41,923 bases of DNA, taken from NCBI RefSeq assembly GCF_001188955.3, contig NZ_JPRF03000055.1:1-41923 (forward strand). Reading direction: 5' to 3'. This DNA comes from Kitasatospora aureofaciens (GTDB lineage: Bacteria > Actinomycetota > Actinomycetes > Streptomycetales > Streptomycetaceae). Under the pieces are notes generated by a model. The model ran no database searches, had not been told where the DNA came from, and worked only from the letters and a program-made list of their open reading frames with translations. Made by a program: the position numbers and the translations under genes. This document shows, piece after piece, positions 16,643 through 23,776 of the stretch (the stretch's first letter is position 1; each line of letters begins with the position of its first letter).

Positions 16643-17953
16643 GTGACGAAGCGTCAGTTCGTGTCCGCATTCGGAATCATGGCCCTGGCGGTCGGGCTGA
16701 CGGCCTGCTCCTCGTCCGGATCACCCTCGGGTGACAAGAGCGCCGCCGCGGATCCGAAGGCCGCCACCGGCACCGTCACCGTCTGGCTGATGGACGACGC
16801 CCAGAAGAACTGGCCCGACCTGGTCCAGCGGGTCAACGACGAGTTCGCGGCCAAGTACCCGGGCGTCAACCTCAAGCTGGTCTACCAGGGCTGGGCCGAC
16901 AAGGTCGGCAAGCTCGACAAGGCCCTCGCCGACGGCAGCGCCCCCGACGTCGTCGAACTCGGCAACACCGAGACGATGAAGTACGTGCTCTCCGGCGCAC
17001 TCGCCCCGGTGGACCGCACCACCTTCGACAACTCCGACAGCTGGATCAAGGCGCTCGCCAACACCTGCACCTACCAGGACAAGCTGTGGTGCGTGCCGTA
17101 CTACGCCGGCGCCCGGGTCGCCATCTACAACTCCTCCGCCTTCCAGCAGGCCACCGGCAGCACCGAGTTCCCCAGGACCGAGAACGACCTGCTGACCGCC
17201 CTGGACAAGATCTCCGACCGGAACAGGAGCGACCGGACCTTCTCCCCGCTCTACCTGCCCGGCCCGTACTGGTACGCCGCGATGAGCTACGTGGCCGCGT
17301 ACGGCGGCAGCATCGCCAAGTTCGACAGCTCCGGCAACTGGCACGGCACCCTGCACGACGCCAAGTCCCAGCAGGGCATCGGCCACTTCGTCGACCTGGT
17401 CCGCAAGTACAACAAGGGCGACCTCACGCAGAACGAGCAGGACCAGTACGTGGCGATGGCCCGCGGGCACGCCGCGTCCTTCTACGGCAACGGCTTCGAG
17501 GCGGCCGGCGTCACCGCGCCGGGCACCGGTGACCCGGGCCTCAAGGACGCCGTCAAGGTGGCCACCATGCCCGGCCCGGACGGCAAGCCGCTGCCGACCT
17601 TCATCGGCGGCTCCGACCTCGCCGTCACCGCCAAGTCCAAGCAGCTGGCGCCGGCCACCGACTGGATCCGGATGTTCACCAGCTCCAGGTCCGAGCAGGC
17701 GCTCGCCGACAAGGACATCCTGCCGAACAACCTCAACCAGCTGAACCCGCTGAAGAACAAGCCCACCACCGCCGCCGCGGCCAACGCCGTCCCGGACGCC
17801 TGGTTCACCCCGCTGGCGCCCGGCTGGGGCGCGGTGGAGAAGCAGAAGATCATCCCCGACATGCTGACCGCGATCCTCAAGGGCAAGCCGGTGGACCAGG
17901 CCACCAAGGACGCCGACGCGGCGATCGACCAGCTGATCAACAACCCGTCCTGA
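16643..17953 (+). CDS. Second DasA-like sugar-binding lipoprotein
   Basis: 436 aa. A paralogue of DasA with the same opening (TKRQ versus VKRQ), a lipobox at Cys22 (GLTAC), a TVTVWLMDDAQKNW first strand and VELGNTETMKYVLSG aligning with the equivalent DasA segment. GTG 16643 is chosen for the lipoprotein leader; only a weak GGAGAA site precedes it. It has its own promoter carrying the same DasR box as dasA and no permease of its own, so it may feed DasBC with a different chito-oligosaccharide or modulate affinity. Unlike DasA it contains a Cys pair in the TCTYQDKLWCVPYY region, which could form a disulfide. Confidence 0.88.
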   Translation: MTKRQFVSAFGIMALAVGLTACSSSGSPSGDKSAAADPKAATGTVTVWLMDDAQKNWPDLVQRVNDEFAAKYPGVNLKLVYQGWADKVGKLDKALADGSAPDVVELGNTETMKYVLSGALAPVDRTTFDNSDSWIKALANTCTYQDKLWCVPYYAGARVAIYNSSAFQQATGSTEFPRTENDLLTALDKISDRNRSDRTFSPLYLPGPYWYAAMSYVAAYGGSIAKFDSSGNWHGTLHDAKSQQGIGHFVDLVRKYNKGDLTQNEQDQYVAMARGHAASFYGNGFEAAGVTAPGTGDPGLKDAVKVATMPGPDGKPLPTFIGGSDLAVTAKSKQLAPATDWIRMFTSSRSEQALADKDILPNNLNQLNPLKNKPTTAAAANAVPDAWFTPLAPGWGAVEKQKIIPDMLTAILKGKPVDQATKDADAAIDQLINNPS

Positions 17954-18155
17954 GGGGCCGCGCACCGCACCGCCGAGCGCCCCCGCCCCTCCCCCCCGCC
18001 TTCCGGGAGGCGGTGGTTCGGGGGTGCCGCGCCGGGGGCGCGCTCGTAGGATTGCCCGCGAAGAACCGCAGCGAGTGTGCGGACTCGCCGCCGTAGAGGT
18101 CCCCGTCTGGCAGCCCGCCCGGGCGGGGTCGACCCATCTCATCGGAGGCACCCAG

Positions 18156-19214
18156 ATGTCCGACCCGCAGACCGGTTCCGTCCCCGGCCGGATCATGGCG
18201 GCGGAGATGGCCGAGCAGCCGGCCGTCCTCCAGCGCATCCTCGACGAGGGAGCGCCGAAGATCCGCGAGATCGCGGCCGGGATCGCCGCCCGCAGCCCCC
18301 GCTTCGTCCTGCTCACCGCGCGCGGCACGTCCGACAACGCGGCGCTCTACGCCAAGTACCTGATCGAGATCCTGCTCGGCAGGCCGGCCGGCCTGACCTC
18401 GATGTCCACCACCACCGCGTACGGCGCCAAGCCGGACCTCACCGACGTCCTGGTGATCACCGTCAGCCAGTCCGGGGGCTCGCCGGACCTGGTGGCCTCC
18501 ACCAAGGCGGCCCGCGAGGCCGGGGCGATCACCCTCGCCGTCACCAACAACCCCGACTCCCCGCTCGCCGAGGTCTCCGAGTTCCACATCGACGTGCTGG
18601 CCGGCCCGGAGAAGGCGCTGCCGGCCACCAAGACCTACACCGCCGAACTGCTGGCGCTCTACCTGCTGGTCGAGGGCCTGCGCGGCGGGGACGGCTCGGC
18701 CGCCAAGGAGCTGCCGGGCCTGGCCGCCGGCGTGCTGGCCCGCCACGCCGAGGTGAGGGCGCTGGCCGAGCGCTACCGCTTCGCCCAGCGCCTGGTGATC
18801 ACCTCGCGCGGCTACGGCTACCCGACCGCCCGGGAGGCGGCGCTCAAGCTGATGGAGACCACGTACATCCCGGCCACCCCGTTCTCCGGCGCCGATCTGC
18901 TGCACGGCCCGCTGGCCATGGTGGACAACGTCTCGCCGGTGATCGCGGTCGTCCCGGACGGCAGGGGCGGCGAGGCCCTCCAGCCGGTGCTGGACCGGCT
19001 GCGCGGGCGAGGCGCGGACCTGGTGGTGATCGGCCAGCAGGCCCAGGTGGACGCCGCCTCGGCGGGCTTCGCACTGCCGGCCGGCGTGCCGGAGGAGGTC
19101 CAGCCGATCCTGGAGATCCTGCCGCTGCAGCAGCTGGCCTACGAGGTCACCATCGCCCGCGGCCAGGACCCGGACGCGCCGCGCGCCCTGGCCAAGGTCA
19201 CCGAGACCCACTGA
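18156..19214 (+). CDS. SIS-domain aminosugar-phosphate isomerase, GlmS-like
   Basis: 352 aa. Two SIS domains equivalent to the isomerase half of GlmS, without the glutaminase half. Catalytic residues are kept: Glu234 in KLMETTYI and His250 in LLHGPLAM, 16 residues apart as Glu488/His504 of E. coli GlmS, and Lys347 in the C-terminal RALAKVTETH as Lys603. Sugar-phosphate contacts SQSGGSPD and the TKTYTAELLAL helix are also present. Likely reaction: glucosamine-6-phosphate to fructose-6-phosphate plus ammonia, or a related aminosugar-phosphate conversion. CGGAGG precedes ATG 18156. In S. coelicolor, as I recall, this position holds nagB. It is followed by a 20-bp terminator; an imperfect 6-bp hairpin (17996-18013) lies upstream. 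Confidence 0.87.
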   Translation: MSDPQTGSVPGRIMAAEMAEQPAVLQRILDEGAPKIREIAAGIAARSPRFVLLTARGTSDNAALYAKYLIEILLGRPAGLTSMSTTTAYGAKPDLTDVLVITVSQSGGSPDLVASTKAAREAGAITLAVTNNPDSPLAEVSEFHIDVLAGPEKALPATKTYTAELLALYLLVEGLRGGDGSAAKELPGLAAGVLARHAEVRALAERYRFAQRLVITSRGYGYPTAREAALKLMETTYIPATPFSGADLLHGPLAMVDNVSPVIAVVPDGRGGEALQPVLDRLRGRGADLVVIGQQAQVDAASAGFALPAGVPEEVQPILEILPLQQLAYEVTIARGQDPDAPRALAKVTETH

Positions 19215-19253
19215 GGGGGAGCGGGGCCACTCGCCCTCCCGCCTCAGGCAACT

Positions 19254-19296
19254 GAACCGGCTCCCTGTCCACAGGCTGTGGACAGGGAGCCGGTTC
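19254..19296 (+). terminator. Terminator of the SIS isomerase gene
   Basis: A perfect 20-bp stem (19254-19273 with 19277-19296, arm GAACCGGCTCCCTGTCCACA) starting 40 nt after the stop. It should isolate the aminosugar genes from the kinase. Confidence 0.92.
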
Positions 19297-19427
19297 CGTG
19301 AGCGGCGGAACGTGGTTCGGGGGAGGGCCGCGAATACGGGCCGGAAAGCACTACGGGCCACGGCGCCGACACGGGACCCTCAACCCGTGCGGCACCGCAG
19401 CCCGGAGCTGTCGTCGGACACCGGTGT

Positions 19428-19457
19428 CGATCGAGGACTGTGCGGGGTCCTCGATCG
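19428..19457. repeat. 11-bp inverted repeat upstream of the kinase
   Basis: CGATCGAGGAC (19428-19438) and GTCCTCGATCG (19447-19457) are perfect inverses with an 8-nt loop. It lies 205-235 bp upstream of the kinase start and after the previous terminator, so it is either an operator or a leader hairpin. Confidence 0.5.
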
Positions 19458-19532
19458 GTGGCGTCCGACCGAGGAGAAGCCGCGCGCGGTCAGGGCAGTT
19501 GCGCGGGGGGCCTCTCCTTGGTGCCCTCCCAT

Positions 19533-19589
19533 TGTGGACTAGACCAATCCGGGTTGTCCAGAACTCCTGGCAAATTGGTCTAAACAACG
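19533..19589 (+). promoter_or_regulatory. Two DasR-box-like sites upstream of the sensor kinase
   Basis: The inverse of 19533-19548 reads ATTGGTCTAGTCCACA, 13 of 16 matches to the DasR consensus; 19574-19589 reads ATTGGTCTAAACAACG, about 12 of 16. They are 41 bp apart and lie 72-128 bp before the kinase GTG. No other gene starts in this gap, so the kinase is the likely target. Confidence 0.6.
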
Positions 19590-19660
19590 TCGGACAGTCG
19601 TCCGCCGGCACCGCACGGTCCGCCGAGCCCGCCCCCGGCCGGCGGCGCTACCCTCGCCAT

Positions 19661-21181
19661 GTGCCCTCGCTGAACGAACTCGTCCGCCGCCACACCACCC
19701 TGACCGGGGCCGACGTGGAATGGCTCCACATGCTGGTCTCGGAGTGGCAGCTGCTCTCCGACCTCTCCTTCGCCGACCTGGTGCTGTGGATCCCCACCTG
19801 GGACGGCATCCGCTACGTCTCGGTGGCGCAGATGCGGCCCAACACCGGGCCCACCTCCTACCAGGACGACATGGTCGGCCACCTCGTCCCGCGCGGGCGC
19901 CGCCCGCTGCTGGACGCCGCCTTCGACGAGGGCCGGATCGTGCGCGAGGGCGACCCGGAGTGGCGCGAGGAGGTGCCGGTGCGGGTCGAGTCGATCCCGG
20001 TCCGGCGCGAGGGCAAGGTGCTCGGGGTGATCGCCCGCAACACCAACCTGCTGACCGTGCGCACCCCCAGCCGGCTGGAGCTCACCTACCTGCAGAGCGC
20101 CTCCGACCTGGCCCAGATGATCGCGGCCGGCAGCTTCCCGTTCCCCGGCGTGGAGCAGGCGGACATGGACGCCGCCCCCCGGGTGGGCGACGGCCTGATC
20201 CGGCTGGACGCGGACGGCATCGTCACCTACGCCAGCCCCAACGCCCTCTCCGCCTACCACCGGCTCGGCCTCACCTCCGACCTGGTCGGCAGCCACCTCG
20301 GCCGGGCCACCGCGGACCTGGCCCCGCCCTCCCGCTCGGCCGTCCACGAGGCGCTGGTGAAGCTCGCCAGCGGCTGGGCGCCCCGGCAGACCGAGGTGGA
20401 GGCGCAGGGCGGAGTCGTGACCCTGCGCGCGATCCCGCTCAAGCCCAAGGGGACCCTGACCGGCTCGCTGGTGCTCTGCCGGGACGTCACCGAGCTGCGC
20501 CGGCGCGACCGCGAGCTGATGACCAAGGACGCCACCATCCGGGAGATCCACCACCGGGTGAAGAACAACCTCCAGACCGTCGCCGCCCTGCTCCGGCTGC
20601 AGTCCCGCCGGATGGAGTCCGAGTCCGGCCGGGCCGCGCTGGACGAGGCGGTGCGCCGGGTCGGCTCGATCGCGATCGTGCACGAGACGCTCTCCCAGGC
20701 GCTGGACGAGCAGGTGGCCTTCGACGAGATCGCCGACCGGGTGCTGGCGATGGTGATGGAGCTGTCCCAGGACGGCCGGGTGGCGACCCGCCGCACCGGC
20801 AGCTTCGGCATCCTCTCCGCCGAGGTGGCCACCCCGCTGTCGATGGTGCTGACCGAGCTGCTGCAGAACGCCCTGGAACACGCCTTCGGCCCGACGGCCT
20901 CCGGGAACCTGGAGGTGAGCGCGCTGCGCGGACGGGCCCCGGCGACGGGGATGGGCTGGTCGGACAGCTGGAACGGCGGCGCCCGGCCGGAGGAGTACCT
21001 GCTGATCACCGTGCAGGACGACGGCCGCGGCATGCCCGAGGGCTTCGACCCGCAGACGGCCGGCAACCTCGGGCTGCAGATCGTCAGGACGCTGGCCACC
21101 GGCGAGCTGGGCGGGACCTTCGACATGGTGGCCGGCCCGAACGGCGGGACCAAGGTGATCCTGGAGATCCCGGTGCGTTGA
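19661..21181 (+). CDS. PdtaS-like sensor histidine kinase
   Basis: 506 aa, GTG start. Soluble two-component kinase: an N-terminal GAF-like sensor (about residues 1-150), a PAS domain (about 165-285), a HisKA_2 dimerisation helix with EIHHRVKNNLQTVAALL (His297/298), and an HATPase_c domain with ELLQNALEHAF (N box), DDGRGMP and GNLGLQIV. No transmembrane helix is seen. This matches mycobacterial PdtaS, which pairs with an ANTAR RNA-binding regulator encoded elsewhere. GTG 19661 is used because the sensor domain begins at PSLNELVRRH as in relatives; upstream reading adds Arg-rich shadow sequence. Two DasR-like boxes precede it. Confidence 0.9.
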   Translation: MPSLNELVRRHTTLTGADVEWLHMLVSEWQLLSDLSFADLVLWIPTWDGIRYVSVAQMRPNTGPTSYQDDMVGHLVPRGRRPLLDAAFDEGRIVREGDPEWREEVPVRVESIPVRREGKVLGVIARNTNLLTVRTPSRLELTYLQSASDLAQMIAAGSFPFPGVEQADMDAAPRVGDGLIRLDADGIVTYASPNALSAYHRLGLTSDLVGSHLGRATADLAPPSRSAVHEALVKLASGWAPRQTEVEAQGGVVTLRAIPLKPKGTLTGSLVLCRDVTELRRRDRELMTKDATIREIHHRVKNNLQTVAALLRLQSRRMESESGRAALDEAVRRVGSIAIVHETLSQALDEQVAFDEIADRVLAMVMELSQDGRVATRRTGSFGILSAEVATPLSMVLTELLQNALEHAFGPTASGNLEVSALRGRAPATGMGWSDSWNGGARPEEYLLITVQDDGRGMPEGFDPQTAGNLGLQIVRTLATGELGGTFDMVAGPNGGTKVILEIPVR

Positions 21182-21291
21182 TGCGTTGCGGCGCTCGGCA
21201 GGGGCGTGCGTTCGGCGGATGCGCCGGGTGCCCGCCCCGTGCGCCCGGTGCGCGGAACCGGCGGCGCGGCACCTGGCGGGCATTCGGGCGC

Positions 21292-21436
21292 GGAAACAGA
21301 AACGAGGCCCTGTCGACCGGGGGGGGTGGGTCGACAGGGCCTCTCAACCCGTTCCGGCCGTCGGGGGGAGTCGGCCGGAACGGGGGCTCTGGGTGGTGCG
21401 ACACCTGACATGTGCGTTGCACACGGTGAGCGTCAC
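21292..21436 (-). ncRNA. Candidate 6C-like small RNA: two hairpins with C-rich loops
   Basis: Read on the minus strand, two perfect 13-bp hairpins follow one another with a 4-nt spacer. The first (21372-21384 with 21348-21360) has loop ACTCCCCCCGA with six C; the second (21331-21343 with 21304-21316) has a loop with eight C in a row. Two adjacent stems each bearing six or more loop cytosines is the definition of the actinobacterial 6C RNA motif. The second stem is followed by GTTTCTGTTTC, a plausible terminator tail. A -35/-10 pair with 17-bp spacing lies just upstream. Transcript ends are estimates. Alternatively the hairpins are merely tandem terminators for the kinase and wblE. Confidence 0.6.
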
Positions 21437-21442
21437 AGCTCC

Positions 21443-21471
21443 ACAATATTGCTCTAAGTGAACAGTATCAA
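21443..21471 (-). promoter_or_regulatory. Promoter for the 6C-like RNA
   Basis: On the minus strand TTGATA (21466-21471), a 17-bp spacer and TATTGT (21443-21448) give a near-consensus vegetative promoter, unusually AT-rich for this genome, with a start near 21436. It lies downstream of wblE and does not face any protein gene. Confidence 0.65.
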
Positions 21472-21525
21472 GTGGCTGGACGGTCCTGTGTCGCGGGACC
21501 TCGCTGGGCAAGGCCCTTGGTGCGG

Positions 21526-21556
21526 AAGGCTTCACCAGGAAGTGCAGGGAAGCCTT
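21526..21556 (-). terminator. Possible wblE terminator
   Basis: AAGGCTTC (21526-21533) and GAAGCCTT (21549-21556) form an 8-bp stem with a 15-nt loop, 66 nt beyond the wblE stop. It would separate wblE transcription from the downstream small RNA promoter. Confidence 0.4.
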
Positions 21557-21621
21557 TGATCATGTGTTGATCGGTACGGCGGTTACTGCTGGTACTACGG
21601 CGTGTGACCGGACGCTGCTGA

Positions 21622-21873
21622 TCAGGCGGTGCGGGCGCGGTTGCGGGCGGCACGGCGCTTCATGGCGCGACGCTCGTCCTCGCTCATACCGCCCCAGACG
21701 CCGGCGTCCTGGCCGGTCTCGAGAGCCCACTGGAGGCACTGCTCCATCACCGGACAGCGGCGGCACACGGCCTTGGCTTCCTCGATCTGCAGCAGAGCAG
21801 GACCGGTGTTCCCGATCGGGAAGAACAGCTCCGGGTCCTCTTCGCGGCAGACAGCGCGGTGGCGCCAGTCCAT
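21622..21873 (-). CDS. wblE: WblE, WhiB-like iron-sulfur protein
   Basis: 83 aa. A WhiB-like [4Fe-4S] regulator acting with the primary sigma factor; the WhiB1/WblE subgroup responds to nitric oxide and oxygen. The four cluster cysteines are Cys9, Cys37, Cys40 and Cys46 (CRRCPVMEQC), followed by the GVWGGMSEDER turn and a basic C-terminal DNA-contact tail rich in Arg. GGAGGAG lies 9-15 nt before ATG 21873. From memory the gene sits beside sigH in S. coelicolor (SCO5240), as here. The next gene upstream, the lipid kinase, is 369 nt away on the same strand, so wblE has its own promoter. Confidence 0.93.
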   Translation of the reverse strand: MDWRHRAVCREEDPELFFPIGNTGPALLQIEEAKAVCRRCPVMEQCLQWALETGQDAGVWGGMSEDERRAMKRRAARNRARTA

Positions 21874-21960
21874 GGTCGTCCAACTCCTCCTGCCGCGGGG
21901 GGTGGCCCGATCGGCATAATCGAATGGCTTGTGAATGTGAACGCTTTCACGAATCCCACA
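21874..21960 (-). promoter_or_regulatory. wblE promoter region with palindromic site
   Basis: On the minus strand TTCACA and TTATGC with a 16-bp gap lie about 40-65 bp upstream of the wblE start. The imperfect palindrome GTGAACGCTTTCAC (21937-21950) overlaps the -35 area. The remaining gap to 22242 contains another small palindrome (AGGTTCGCAAACCT, 22101-22114) and an AT-rich patch near 22141-22155, but no gene that I can support. Confidence 0.4.
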
Positions 21961-22220
21961 ACAGCAAAAGAGACCAAAGGCCCGCCGGGCCCGGGTGGTC
22001 TGTGCTGAGGGGGATTCGGCGATTCGAGGGACACTCCGCGGTCGGCGCTCCTGTGGTTCCGGAGTTGCCGTCGCTGCGATGCGTCCCGATCGCCATGTAG
22101 AGGTTCGCAAACCTCGGGCTCGGATACAACCCCCTTCGGGGAGGAATTTTTGATTCTTCGGTGTCGCCTAGCTCACAGCCAGTACTTCTATGGAGTGAAG
22201 GGGGCTTGTGCGTTCGAGAA

Positions 22221-22239
22221 GAAGGGCGAACCCCCCTTC
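22221..22239 (-). terminator. Short hairpin after the lipid kinase gene
   Basis: GAAGGG (22221-22226) pairs with CCCTTC (22234-22239) directly after the stop of the kinase gene. The stem is short, so termination here is tentative. Confidence 0.35.
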
Positions 22240-22242
22240 CGG

Positions 22243-23214
22243 TCACACAATCACACGCAGTGCCCGCCGTACGCCTGTGAAACTGACGCGCCTCCGGTCT
22301 CCAAGATGGTCCCCGTCGACCTGGAACGGGACCGGTTCCTGGGAAACCAAGGTGAAGTGTCTGACGTCGTGATAGGAGACGACGTGTTTTCCGGACGGGC
22401 CGAGCGGCGGGGCGCCGTCGCCCGAAGGCGCGTGCGACCGCAGGATCTGACGGACCGTTCGAGCCGTACCGAACGCCGTCATCCGGGTGACGCCGAAGAC
22501 GTCCAGATCCGTGTCGAAGGAGGCGAGGGGCGAGGGGTAGACCGGACGGTTGCCGAGGAACGTCCACGGCGAGGTGTTGCTGACTATGGCCAGCACCAGG
22601 CCCGGAACGGCTTCGTGGCCCGGGAGTTCGAGCGTCACGGGGCCCGAGCGGCGCTGCTCACGCTGGGTGAAGTAGTGCCGGAGCGCCTGCCCGACGTAGA
22701 GCGCGTGGGTGGACTTGCGACCGGCGCGGCGCTGCTCCTCGACCCGGCCGACCACCCCGGCGTCGAAGCCGAGGCCGGCGGTGAAGGTGAACCAGCGGTC
22801 GGGCAGCCCCTCGGTCATCGCCTTGCCCAGCCCGATCGGCCGCTCGCGCCCCTGCTCCAGCGCGTTCAGCAGGGCGCCGGTGGCCTCCACCGGGTCGTTG
22901 GGCAGGCCGAGCGCGCGGGCGAAGACGTTGGTCGAACCGCCCGGCACCACGGCCAGCCGCGGGACCTTCTCGCCCGGGCCGTGGCACAGCAGCCCGTTCA
23001 CCACCTCGTTGACGGTGCCGTCACCGCCCAGCGCCACCACCAGGTCCACCGTGCCGTCCGCCGCCGCCTCACGGGCCAGGTCGCGCGCGTGGCCCCGGTA
23101 CTGCGTCTCGGCGACCTCCAGCTTGAGATCGCTGCGCAGTGCGTGGATCAGTACGTCCCTGGTCCGGCCACTGGTGGTGGTGGCCTTGTGGTTCACGACC
23201 AGGAGAGCGCGCAT
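22243..23214 (-). CDS. Diacylglycerol kinase family lipid kinase
   Basis: 323 aa. A DagK/YegS-type kinase phosphorylating diacylglycerol or a related lipid at the membrane. The nucleotide-binding motif VVALGGDGTVNEVVNG is at about residues 59-74, followed by VVPGGSTNVFARALGL and, near the C-terminus, VPFQVDGDHLGDR, all family hallmarks. The N-terminus MRALLVVNHKA is the standard first strand, supporting ATG 23214. It is divergent from the small membrane protein with 51 nt between starts, so the two share a promoter region. Confidence 0.9.
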   Translation of the reverse strand: MRALLVVNHKATTTSGRTRDVLIHALRSDLKLEVAETQYRGHARDLAREAAADGTVDLVVALGGDGTVNEVVNGLLCHGPGEKVPRLAVVPGGSTNVFARALGLPNDPVEATGALLNALEQGRERPIGLGKAMTEGLPDRWFTFTAGLGFDAGVVGRVEEQRRAGRKSTHALYVGQALRHYFTQREQRRSGPVTLELPGHEAVPGLVLAIVSNTSPWTFLGNRPVYPSPLASFDTDLDVFGVTRMTAFGTARTVRQILRSHAPSGDGAPPLGPSGKHVVSYHDVRHFTLVSQEPVPFQVDGDHLGDRRRVSFTGVRRALRVIV

Positions 23215-23265
23215 GGGGGAAAGCCTACGGGGCGGTACGGACCGAGCGGCGGCTACCCTGCTGGA

Positions 23266-23682
23266 GTGACCGCAGAATCCTCCGCCCCCGCACCCGCTCG
23301 CCCGGTTCCGCTCACCCTGGGCGCCGCCATCACCGCCCTGGAGGGCGCCGCGCTGGCCGTCGTCGGTGTCTCGGACATGGTGTCCGCGCTGTCCGGGCAG
23401 GCCAAGCAGCTGGCCCTGAACGAGTTCGGCGGCCTGGTCATCGTGCTGCTCGGGGTGCTGCCGGTGCTGGCCGCCCGGGCGCTGCTCAAGGAGCGCCGCT
23501 GGGGCCGCAGCCCGGCCGTGCTGACCAACTCGATCTGCCTGCCGGTCGCTTACTACATGGTCCAGAGCGGCGGCGCGATGATCGCGGTGGGCGTGCTGGT
23601 CGGCCTGCTCGGACTGGTGGGCATCGGCGCCCTGCTCAACCCGAAGTCCACGGCGGCGCTCTACGCCCCGCGGGAGGACTGA
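23266..23682 (+). CDS. Small integral membrane protein, function unknown
   Basis: 138 aa, GTG start at 23266 preceded by a weak GGAG. Four hydrophobic helices (about residues 17-37, 48-68, 82-100 and 103-125) with short loops, a Pro/Ala-rich N-terminus and a polar C-terminal tail (NPKSTAALYAPRED). It is a common, uncharacterised actinomycete family beside the lipid kinase and sigH. The longer open frame upstream runs antisense to the lipid kinase and is not credible. It shares a terminator with the convergent sigH gene. Confidence 0.78.
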   Translation: MTAESSAPAPARPVPLTLGAAITALEGAALAVVGVSDMVSALSGQAKQLALNEFGGLVIVLLGVLPVLAARALLKERRWGRSPAVLTNSICLPVAYYMVQSGGAMIAVGVLVGLLGLVGIGALLNPKSTAALYAPRED

Positions 23683-23726
23683 GCGCTCCGGGGCCGCAGG
23701 GAGGCCCCGGACGCCCCGGACAGCCG

Positions 23727-23759
23727 GACGGCCGCCACAGCGGGAGCTGGGCGGCCGTC
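23727..23759. terminator. Shared terminator between membrane protein and sigH
   Basis: A 10-bp perfect stem GACGGCCGCC/GGCGGCCGTC (23727-23736 with 23750-23759) in the 94-bp convergent gap. Confidence 0.75.
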
Positions 23760-23776
23760 GGTGTTCCTGCGCGTGG

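Noticed and set aside
19298..19660. An extended N-terminus for the sensor kinase starting at 19298
   Set aside because: The extra 121 residues are Arg/Gly-rich, cover the terminator, the inverted repeat and the DasR-like sites, and are not part of the family.
22130..22150. A CCCCC-TTC-GGGG hairpin followed by TTTTT on the plus strand
   Set aside because: No gene on the plus strand precedes it; the stem is only four base pairs, so it is not a convincing terminator.
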